Source: Terriglobus albidus (lineage in GTDB: Bacteria; Acidobacteriota; Terriglobia; Terriglobales; Acidobacteriaceae). Taken from it: a stretch of 64,000 bases of DNA. The translations under genes were made by a program, and so were the position numbers. The stretch lies in NCBI RefSeq assembly GCF_025685425.1, contig NZ_JAGTAS010000026.1, forward strand, positions 1 through 64,000, read 5' to 3'. Under the pieces are notes generated by a model, which worked only from the letters and a program-made list of their open reading frames with translations, was not told the origin of the DNA and searched no databases. Shown in pieces: positions 57,207 through 64,000 of this stretch. Position 1 is the stretch's first letter. Every line of letters begins with the position of its first letter.

Positions 57207-58724
57207 CTATTGCCGCAGAGTTGGTTGCGTTAGGACAAAAACACTGTAGTACTGGTTCTGATGCATAAGTTTTGGATCCCGTCCGATACGTTCCAGATCG
57301 GGTATAAGAGTCGGGAAGAAAGGCTCGTGGATGATGAGATAGCGACTTCCGGTCTCCTCCGCAAGTTGAGAGATGGTGTTATTTAGGAGCTTGCCTGCGC
57401 TCGGGAAGGTGAGTTTTCGATTGAGAGGGACCGCGGCAGGTGTCTTGAGGCCGACCATATCGACAAGCCGGAAGTGAGTGCGATATGCAATATATCCGGC
57501 GTCATGGATGAGAAGGGTGGAGTTCGCAGGGACGTTGTGTTCGCACCAGGCGGCTATATCTTCTTCGGCGTTTTGCATCGATTGACAGTCGTCCGCGTAT
57601 AGGTGAACGGCAAAGACAGCGAAGAGTGCTGAATAAAGCAGCGAAATAAGGAGAGCGGGACGAGCCTTTCTCTCCGATGCGAATGCCCAGATCAGAACCG
57701 GCACAAGAATGATGGGATAGCGGAATCGGTTGGTGACGATTGCGCCGGGCCAGTCGAAGAAGAGGGCCGCAAGAAATATTCCTGTGAACAGCAGGCAGAC
57801 TCTTCCGAGCCATGACCGAAAAAGATATGGAATCGCGATGCAGATAGGACCGACGGTGAAAGCGAAGCTGATGAGACCCAGCGCCTCGACTGATAAGGCT
57901 CTTTTAGACAGGTAATCGGGATCGGCGAAGAAGTAGTGCTTTGCAACGCCGGTCTGCGGAAATGGAGTTCCGATTGAGCGGTAGTACCAGAGAGCAGTTA
58001 ACACTAGTGGTATCCAAGCGATGACGCAAAGAAGAATGGCGCGCTGGTATTGTTTCTGCCGCCAGCACTTAATGACCAACAGAAGCATGACGAAAAAGGC
58101 CAGGGGCATCAGGTCAGGCCGAATGCTGCCGGCAAGTCCGGCTGCGACGGCAGCCCACGCCCATTTCTCCCGGTTTCCTGATGCAAGTGCGAGCAACCAT
58201 ATGACGGAAGCGAGCGCCCACGAGGTCTCAAGACCGTTCAGCAGCTGATATGGAACAAAAGAACAAAGAAGCCCGAGAGCTATCACAGCGATTCTCGTTG
58301 TTCTCGGGAGCCCCAGCACTCGTGTCATGAAATGCAATCCGAGTGTGTATGCGAGCACGCCGAGCCAGCAGGCGATGTCGAGCGCCGCTAATGGTTTCAG
58401 GAAAAACAGAAGGAGATAGACGAGCCCTAAAAACGGCGCACATGTAATTCCGTAGAGGGGGTGCATGCCGGGAAAATTCGGATCGAAGCCAGAGTGCAGC
58501 ACCTGCGCCGAATGCAGAGTGATGAAAGCGTCGTCCAGAGGGAAGGTTGGCGTCGGGCGAACCATTCTAATGACCGCGACCGCGAGGAAGACAATGCCTG
58601 CAATCGCTGCCGACTCGGATCCAAATATTTCAGGAGTGATTCGCTCTGCCGGCTTGGCCCAGCCGGACTCGGGAGTCTCTACGGTGCCGGGGACAGGACC
58701 GCTCATCAGGTGACTATCCTCCAA
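57207..58724 (-). CDS. Polytopic GT-C type glycosyltransferase
   Basis: A 505-residue membrane protein with about ten or more helices, such as IVFLAVAVIRMV, FLGLVYLLLFFLKPLAALDI and PALLISLLYSALFAVFAVHL. The first extracytoplasmic loop has the GT-C type acidic motif TFPLDDAFITLHSAQVL, whose two Asp residues probably act in catalysis as in ArnT, mannosyl- or arabinosyltransferases. The C-terminal soluble part (AAWCEHNVPANSTLLIHDAG, DMVGLKTPAAVPLNRKL) is typical of this family. It would use a polyprenyl-phosphate sugar donor, but the acceptor is unknown. It is convergent with the paralog array. Confidence 0.85.
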   Translation of the reverse strand: MEDSHLMSGPVPGTVETPESGWAKPAERITPEIFGSESAAIAGIVFLAVAVIRMVRPTPTFPLDDAFITLHSAQVLHSGFDPNFPGMHPLYGITCAPFLGLVYLLLFFLKPLAALDIACWLGVLAYTLGLHFMTRVLGLPRTTRIAVIALGLLCSFVPYQLLNGLETSWALASVIWLLALASGNREKWAWAAVAAGLAGSIRPDLMPLAFFVMLLLVIKCWRQKQYQRAILLCVIAWIPLVLTALWYYRSIGTPFPQTGVAKHYFFADPDYLSKRALSVEALGLISFAFTVGPICIAIPYLFRSWLGRVCLLFTGIFLAALFFDWPGAIVTNRFRYPIILVPVLIWAFASERKARPALLISLLYSALFAVFAVHLYADDCQSMQNAEEDIAAWCEHNVPANSTLLIHDAGYIAYRTHFRLVDMVGLKTPAAVPLNRKLTFPSAGKLLNNTISQLAEETGSRYLIIHEPFFPTLIPDLERIGRDPKLMHQNQYYSVFVLTQPTLRQ

Positions 58725-58850
58725 GGCTTACTTCGGGGTCTCCCACTCTATCACGGCATGCTGGAGGGCCCTCGTGAATTTGACGTTTTGCTCGAGCCCG
58801 GAATGCCGTCGTCACCCACGAGCTCAGGCTCGCTGGCGATCGAACGCAGT

Positions 58851-58909
58851 GCGATGAAGAATGCGTCCACAAACTCTTCCGGGGATACTAGCAACAGGGA
58901 AATGCTCTA
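58851..58909 (-). repeat. Decayed element A remnant
   Basis: The right part, CTTCCGGGGATACTAGCAAC then AGGGAAATGCTCTA (58876-58909), matches the right end of inverted copy 5, with one base lost in the terminal repeat. Left of it, GATGAAGAATGCGTCCAC is a weak match to the internal stem region. The other end is not recognisable. Confidence 0.65.
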
Positions 58910-58948
58910 AAGCGGGGCGACGGATCGTTGGTCAATTCAGATTGCAAT

Positions 58949-59299
58949 TCACTTCAGGCCGATGGCTAGCGGGTGCTTTGGCTGGTACAGACCAACTGAG
59001 CCGCCACCGGGAAGCCATATCCTAGTAATGGAACCCCATCTTGCTTCTTGCACTTCGGAACACTTGACATCTCTTTTCGCAAGGGAAGCCATCTCGGATT
59101 TCAGGTCTTCGCAAATGAAATAGAGTTCGTGGGCGCCATTCTCATCGGATGGGTGAAATGCGGCCTCTCCTGGCGGTAAGGCAAAGATCAACCAGCCATG
59201 CCCCGCATCCACGGATTCGAACCCGAGAACGTCGCGGAAGAATGCGCGGTCCGCCTCGGCGTTTTTGGTGTGAACAACTATATGGGCGGCGGAAATCAT
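58949..59299 (-). CDS. VOC family (glyoxalase-like) protein
   Basis: A 116-residue protein of the vicinal oxygen chelate fold. The opening MISAAHIVVHTKNAEADRAF, then FFRDVLGFESVDAGHGWLIF and HELYFICEDLKSEMASLAKR match one VOC module pair. Metal ligands are hard to assign; the first His in AAHIVVHTKN and Glu in HELYF are candidates. Specific activity (antibiotic resistance, glyoxalase or dioxygenase) is not determinable. It lies 10 bases downstream of the ADOP permease gene on the same strand and may share its transcript. Confidence 0.85.
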   Translation of the reverse strand: MISAAHIVVHTKNAEADRAFFRDVLGFESVDAGHGWLIFALPPGEAAFHPSDENGAHELYFICEDLKSEMASLAKRDVKCSEVQEARWGSITRIWLPGGGSVGLYQPKHPLAIGLK

Positions 59300-59309
59300 T
59301 TTGTGCCTC

Positions 59310-62249
59310 CTAAGATGCCACCGCGTTCAGCGGTCGAAGCATTTCGGATGGTAAAAACTCGTCATGATTGATGTCACGAACTTTAGATTCAGGACACCAG
59401 ATTGGCCATCCCTCGCTTCCAAGTGGCGGCAGATAAGCTCTGGACATCTTTCGCGTGGGGCATTCAGTGCGGAGCGCCTGGATAGGGTCGATGCTTGCTG
59501 CTCTCCGCGCTGGGATCATCGCAGCGACCAGCGTTGCTAATCCAAGGAGGACAGTCGCAGTTGCTAAGAGCAGCGGATTCCAGGGCGCGACTCCGAAAAG
59601 CTGGCTGGCCATGAGATATCCCAATCCAATGGCTGCCGGAATCCCGATTCCCAATCCTATGCCGACCTGCCAGAATGCTCCGCGCAGCACCATCGCGACC
59701 ACTGAGCTGCGATCGGCCCCAACCGCCATGCGTACGCCAATCTCGCTTGTACGTTGTTCTACGCCGTATGCGGTGACGCCGTAGAGCCCAATCGCCGCCA
59801 GCACCAGGCCAACCGCACCAAAGAGCCAGGCAAGGCTGACGATCATATTCTGCTGGTCGAAGGTTCCCTGAATGACTCTCGAATACGGCTGAATGTCATA
59901 GATCACTATATTCGGATCGACTTCTGCCAGCGCCGTCTTCACTTGCATGAAAATGTTGGCGGGATGCCTCGGCGCCCAGATCACGATGTTGCCGAGGTTC
60001 TGCGACCAGAGCTCGTCACTCTGGATATCCGGCTGATCGAACTGTACCATCTGCGCTTCGGGGATGTAGTACATAGCCCGGGCCGGATCTCCGAAGCCCC
60101 ACCTCACGTAATGAATGTTCTGGACGACACCGACAATCTCATACGTTCCCGCATTTTTTATAGGACCAGGACCGAATCGCCGGCCGATGGGATTCTGGTT
60201 CCCAAAAAATTTCTTCGCAAAAGCTTCGTTGATCACAGCCACATGCCGCGTATTTCCGTTGTCATCTTCGTCGATGGCGCGGCCCGCCAGCATTTGGGCG
60301 CCGATCGTATCGAAGAACCCCGGTGTGATGCGAGTCCAGTCGGCGGACACATCATCCTTCGGGCCGGGCTCCGGTTGGCCCTGAATGCGAATGTCATTGC
60401 CCATCTGGTTGCCGGACATCGGCGCATACGTTGCGGAACTGACGCCACGTACCCCGGGAATAGTGCTGAGCCGATCTTGAATCTCACGAAAGAGTGGAAG
60501 CAGTTGCTCCTGTTTATATTTCGACACCAGCGAGCTATTGATGGAAACTAGGTAGCGATCATCCGGATTGAACCCGAAGTCCTGGTGCCCCAGATTTCGT
60601 AGGCTGCCGCCCAGCATCGCGGCCGCGCTGAGCAGCACAACTGATACCGCAGCCTGAGCGATGACCAGCGCTTTCTGCGCCCAATGGCGGCCACCCCCCA
60701 CCGCACGGTGGGCGCCCCGCATCGCCTCCACCGGCTCGGCGTGCGAGGTCATCCACGCGGGCGCGATGCTGAAGATCACTCCGGTGAGCACAGAGACTCC
60801 AAGGGCGAAAAGCAGAACCAGTGTTGAGGGCGTGGCATGCACTGGAATCCAGGTGCTTTGCTCCAGGGTATGAAAAGCGAGATACAGAATCAGCCGCGCG
60901 CCCGACCAGGCCACAGCCACGCCGGCCGCGCCGCCGATCAGAGACAGTGTGACGCATTCAATCAGCGCATTTCTGACCAGGCGTCCGCGCGATGCGCCCA
61001 ACGCTACACGTACCGCTGTTTGTTGCCGGTTTCTGAGAGCGCGCGCCAGCAGCAGGTTGGCGATGTTGGCGTAGGCAACCAATAGTACGCAACAAGCCGT
61101 GATCATCAGAAGCCGCAGACCCTCGCCGTAATCCTTCTCCAATCTGGAAAAGCCTGTGCCACCAGGCGTCAAGCGGAGCGTCTGCTTCTGCCACACAGCT
61201 CTTTCCTGCGGACTCATATCCGCCAGGTGGCTGGCCAGCCAGCCATACAGTTCGCTCTGGAGCTGCGCTTCGAGCGCTTTCGTGTTGGTTCCGGAGCGCA
61301 CTCGTCCGATCAGGTCAAGCCAATCGACCCGCGTGTCTTTAATCCGCGACGTTGTTCCCAACATCAACGGCTCGGTTGTGAGCGGCAACCAGATATCCGG
61401 CATGCCCCAGTCCACGATTGTCGCCCCAACAAAACCTGCCGGGGCAACGCCGATGATGGTGAACGCACGGCCGTTGATCTGATAGGTGGATCCCACCACC
61501 GCAGGATCGGAGCCGTACTTCTCCTGCCAGGCATGGAAGCTCATCACCGCGACTGGAGGCGCGCCCTCCTGGTCGTCGGCATCGACAAACATCCTTCCAC
61601 GCCACGCGGAGACACCAAGGGTCTGAAAAAAGTTGCCGGAGACAAACTCGCCGTTCGCGGTCTCCGGTGGTCCCGCTGAGCCGGCGCATCGCACTGCCAG
61701 CGCCTGGTTACCCGCCTGGAGCGCTGCCAGATCCTGGAACCCCGTCGTGTTTGCGCGAAATAGCTTGTATGCCTCCCACGGAAAGAGATTCCAATCGCCC
61801 GGCTGACCGTCGTTGTCCTGGCTGTATCCAGTCCAGTTGCAACAATGGGGGCGGTCGCCGATGCGCCAAAGCTGATCCGGCCTGGTGACCGGCAGCGATT
61901 GCAGCATCACCTGCTGCACCAGCGTGAAGATCGCAGTGGTGGCGCCGATGCCCAGCGCCAGTGTCAACACGGCCGTCAACGTGAAGCCAGGTGATTTCCG
62001 CAACTGGCGCAACGCGTACCTGACGTCTTGCACAAGCGATTCGAACCACATGGTTCCGCGGCTCTCCCGGCAATCTTCTTTGATCTGCTCCATGCCGCCG
62101 AACTCAAGGCGGGTGAGCCGGCGGGCTTCCGCTTCCGCAATCCCGGTCCGCATTTTGTCGGCGACCTGCGATTCGAAGTGGAAGCGCAGCTCTTTCTCCA
62201 GATCGCCCTCCATCTTCTTGCGAAAGATAAGCCTGCTTAGCCAGCTCAT
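59310..62249 (-). CDS. ADOP family ABC-type permease (MacB/FtsX-like)
   Basis: A 979-residue polytopic permease of the acidobacterial duplicated orphan permease type, with no ATPase domain. The N-terminal prefix [20 protein letters not shown] is followed by [20 protein letters not shown] and the first helix [21 protein letters not shown] MacB-type periplasmic domain and two FtsX domains follow, the last with [20 protein letters not shown]. The usual end of the family, PIQALRTE, is here followed by about 50 extra residues beginning [20 protein letters not shown], so the original stop may have been lost. PadR precedes it with a 4-base overlap. Confidence 0.9.
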   Translation of the reverse strand: MSWLSRLIFRKKMEGDLEKELRFHFESQVADKMRTGIAEAEARRLTRLEFGGMEQIKEDCRESRGTMWFESLVQDVRYALRQLRKSPGFTLTAVLTLALGIGATTAIFTLVQQVMLQSLPVTRPDQLWRIGDRPHCCNWTGYSQDNDGQPGDWNLFPWEAYKLFRANTTGFQDLAALQAGNQALAVRCAGSAGPPETANGEFVSGNFFQTLGVSAWRGRMFVDADDQEGAPPVAVMSFHAWQEKYGSDPAVVGSTYQINGRAFTIIGVAPAGFVGATIVDWGMPDIWLPLTTEPLMLGTTSRIKDTRVDWLDLIGRVRSGTNTKALEAQLQSELYGWLASHLADMSPQERAVWQKQTLRLTPGGTGFSRLEKDYGEGLRLLMITACCVLLVAYANIANLLLARALRNRQQTAVRVALGASRGRLVRNALIECVTLSLIGGAAGVAVAWSGARLILYLAFHTLEQSTWIPVHATPSTLVLLFALGVSVLTGVIFSIAPAWMTSHAEPVEAMRGAHRAVGGGRHWAQKALVIAQAAVSVVLLSAAAMLGGSLRNLGHQDFGFNPDDRYLVSINSSLVSKYKQEQLLPLFREIQDRLSTIPGVRGVSSATYAPMSGNQMGNDIRIQGQPEPGPKDDVSADWTRITPGFFDTIGAQMLAGRAIDEDDNGNTRHVAVINEAFAKKFFGNQNPIGRRFGPGPIKNAGTYEIVGVVQNIHYVRWGFGDPARAMYYIPEAQMVQFDQPDIQSDELWSQNLGNIVIWAPRHPANIFMQVKTALAEVDPNIVIYDIQPYSRVIQGTFDQQNMIVSLAWLFGAVGLVLAAIGLYGVTAYGVEQRTSEIGVRMAVGADRSSVVAMVLRGAFWQVGIGLGIGIPAAIGLGYLMASQLFGVAPWNPLLLATATVLLGLATLVAAMIPARRAASIDPIQALRTECPTRKMSRAYLPPLGSEGWPIWCPESKVRDINHDEFLPSEMLRPLNAVAS

Positions 62250-62596
62250 GAGGCGCCCTCCAGCGTTCCCTTGAGGATGAGACCCACCAACTCCGTGAGG
62301 CGTTTCCAGTTCTCTGTCTCGGCCTCGAGCTGTGTCCGTCCCTTAGCGGTGAGCTCGTAAAACTTGGCTTCACGCCCGGTTTCCGAAGATTTCCAGGTGG
62401 CGGCAAGCAGCTTTTTGTATTCGAGACGGTGGAGAGCGGGATAAAGCGAACCTTGCTGGACCTGCAAAGCGTCGCGCGACATCTGCTGGATTCTCTGTGC
62501 GATGGCGTAGCCATGAATGGGGCCAAGCGCAACAACCCTCATGATGAGGAGATCGAGCGTGCCTTGCGGGAGATCGAATCGGTTTTCAGCCTTCAT
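62246..62596 (-). CDS. PadR family transcriptional regulator (ADOP-linked)
   Basis: A 116-residue winged-helix regulator: [60 protein letters not shown] and [19 protein letters not shown]. It overlaps the ADOP permease by four bases. A CTTCTACA/TGTAGAAG inverted repeat just upstream fits a PadR operator. It presumably represses itself and the permease. Confidence 0.93.
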   Translation of the reverse strand: MKAENRFDLPQGTLDLLIMRVVALGPIHGYAIAQRIQQMSRDALQVQQGSLYPALHRLEYKKLLAATWKSSETGREAKFYELTAKGRTQLEAETENWKRLTELVGLILKGTLEGAS

Positions 62597-62601
62597 ACAT
62601 A

Positions 62602-62645
62602 CCTTTGGCTTCTACATATAGTCCTCAACGTGTAGAAGGTCAAGG
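62602..62645 (-). promoter_or_regulatory. Candidate PadR operator
   Basis: CTTCTACA (62609-62616) and TGTAGAAG (62631-62638) form an 8-bp inverted repeat with 14 bases between; the outer flanks CCTTTGG and GTCAAGG extend the match to about 12 of 15 positions. It lies directly upstream of the PadR start at 62596. The CTACA/TGTAG arms resemble PadR sites. Confidence 0.6.
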
Positions 62646-62807
62646 TGTATGTCGGCCTCGGTTCAGCGTGGAGTGTTGGCTGTCCGCGCCGATTTCCTTC
62701 GAAGAAAAACGGCATTCTCAGATTTATCCAAAGCTACACATTCGGCCGCAGATCGGTGTTGACATCCGACCCGAGTGCAGGAATACTTGGGTCGGATGCC
62801 TACCTAA

Positions 62808-62932
62808 GTAATGGCGGTGGCGCGTGTCTTGAGTCCTTGTATCTTGCGCTGCAGAGACTGGAAGAGGGCAGGCTAATTACGGCGAAGTGGAGTGTCTCTG
62901 AAAGGACCGTAAGGCCCTGGTTTATACGCTGA
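62808..62932 (+). pseudogene. Eroded PadR gene fragment
   Basis: The frame GGGACLESLYLALQRLEEGR then LITAKWSVSERTVRPWFIR is a PadR wing and recognition block that lacks a start and the first half of the domain. Past the stop at 62930-62932, another frame reads YALTRKGREQL, the expected PadR C-terminal block, so at least one frameshift separates them. It is a relic of a second PadR gene on the plus strand. Confidence 0.75.
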
Positions 62933-63043
62933 CAAGGAAGGGCGCGAACAACTCTCGATGAAACAGAGTAGTGGAAGCGGCTGACGCGGGCGATGGCGCT
63001 GGTCCTTGGCGCGGATTCAGGTATTTACGGTCGGGAGGTCTAA

Positions 63044-63999
63044 ATGTTCGCGCGACGGATGTTTTGGCAACGGCGTAAGATGAATGATTTTGCGAAAGAG
63101 ATTTGCAGTGATCCGGAACTGGAATCGGCGGAGCTCGAGACCGAGGGCAAGATAAAAGAGCAGGCGAAGCGCATTGCGCGGATCCGGCTCGGGAATGTCG
63201 CCGCAGTGGCGCTAATGGCTGCTTCAACAATGGTGTTGGGCGAACAAAAAATGATCTCCGTCGGAGATCGCCGTATTTCCATCTACTGCGATGGCAAAGC
63301 CGGTACTCTTCCCACCGTTATTTTGGTGCCGGCCGGCGGAAGAACCGCCAAGGATTGGTCGAAAGTACAGCCGGCTGTAGCCAGCTTCACCCGTGTTTGC
63401 AGTTACGACCACGCCAATTTTGGTGCAAGTGACAAGGCTCCTGTTCCGCTGCAATCCGTCGAAGACGTTGTCGACGATTTACATGCGTGGCTGCAGGCAT
63501 CAGGCGAACAGGGGCCATTTGTACTGGTAAGCCATTCCAATTCAGGCATCTATGTTCGGCGATTCGAGACGCGCTACCGGCAGGATGTAGCAGGCCTCGT
63601 TTTTTTGGATTCCGCTCACGAGGAGCAGGCGCTACGTTTGCACGAACTCGACCCGCTGGACCCGTCCCAGATGAACTTATGGCCAGAGTCGGATGGTACG
63701 TGAAACCAGGACAACGCCTTGACTGGCACACGCAAGTTCCCTTGATTGTGATCGGTCGTGGTACACCCTATGAGCGCACCGCGCGTGATGGAAGTAACTC
63801 ACAGACGAACCGTATGACAGAAGCTCAGTTTGAGGCCTGGGACCGCATCTGGACAGAGTTTCAAAAGGATCTCGCGAAGCGTTCTCCGCGAGGCCAATAC
63901 CGCGTCGCACAAAAGAGTAGTCACTGGATTCAAATCGATCAGCCAGAGCTTGTCATTCAGGCAATCCGGGATGTTTGTCGTATGGTTCGTCCTTCCTGA
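63044..63999 (+). pseudogene. Frameshifted alpha/beta hydrolase with ADOP-derived N-terminus
   Basis: The first part (63044-63703) begins MFARRMFWQRRKMNDFAKEI then EICSDPELESAELETEGKIK and GNVAA, which is an ADOP permease prefix. It then changes, with LMAASTMVLGEQKMISVGDR, to an alpha/beta hydrolase: RRISIYCDGKAGTLPTVILV, CSYDHANFGASDKAP and the nucleophile LVSHSNSGIYVRRFE near residue 167. It ends early at NLWPESDGT. The rest of the hydrolase lies in another frame up to 63999: VPLIVIGRGTPYERTA and KSSHWIQIDQPELVIQAI, which includes the expected catalytic His. One frameshift near 63660-63700 is therefore inferred; sequencing error is the main alternative. Confidence 0.8.
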
Positions 64000-64000
64000 A

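Overview
The window reads as a chromosomal segment of a soil Acidobacteriota bacterium, most likely order Terriglobales (Acidobacteriaceae-like). This is inferred from gene content: two PadR regulators paired with large FtsX/MacB-type (ADOP) or related membrane proteins, a VWFA-related protein of the acidobacterial type, a TonB receptor with an N-terminal carboxypeptidase-regulatory domain, many secreted beta-propeller or hydrolase genes, and a moderately high GC content judged by eye. No rRNA, tRNA, CRISPR array, phage or complete insertion sequence was found.

Layout. 0.2-9.3 kb: secreted M28 peptidase, DUF1287 protein, rplU-rpmA, a membrane-anchored unknown, a secreted GtaA/DUF4965 protein, a small secreted carboxypeptidase-regulatory-like protein, a rhomboid-like protein without catalytic residues, and an aldo/keto reductase. 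9.4-10.7 kb: PadR plus membrane protein behind a palindromic operator. 11.5-15.4 kb: secreted mono-haem protein, TlpA-like thioredoxin protein, ribokinase. 15.6-19.4 kb (minus strand): aspS, msrB, ridA-like, VWFA-related gene. 19.5-20.4 kb: Xre/RES toxin-antitoxin pair. 20.5-28.1 kb (minus strand): rel, TonB receptor, PAP2 acid phosphatase, secreted alpha/beta hydrolase. 28.2-31.3 kb: divergent c-di-GMP genes (EAL protein and GGDEF cyclase). 31.5-32.5 kb: KTSC protein and a Phd/PIN toxin-antitoxin pair. 32.8-40.8 kb: YncE/phosphoesterase fusion, DUF5818, a large unknown secreted protein, DUF3303, YncE propeller. 40.9-48.9 kb: histidine kinase, two response regulators, and a tripartite RND efflux pump in one run. 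49.1-52.3 kb: secreted propeller, SnoaL-like protein, AraC regulator. 53.2-57.1 kb: tandem array of four paralogous unknown proteins. 57.2-64 kb: GT-C glycosyltransferase, VOC protein, ADOP permease with PadR, then a decayed PadR/ADOP relic joined to a frameshifted alpha/beta hydrolase.

The most striking feature is a dispersed element of about 115 bp present in seven near-complete copies, six of them well preserved, plus one decayed copy, mainly at 22.9-40.9 kb. It has 15-bp terminal inverted repeats, an internal 9-bp stem, and TA at each outer edge. It looks like a MITE of the Tc1/mariner-IS630 type that duplicates TA. In four cases its terminal TAG is the stop codon of the flanking gene; removing the element and one TA restores a TAA stop in three of them and predicts a 12-residue longer protein in the fourth. 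Two other intergenic repeat families are also scattered through the window. The second candidate for something undescribed is the four-gene paralog array, which has conserved cysteines, a BIG2-like C-terminal segment, and only one member with a clear signal peptide.
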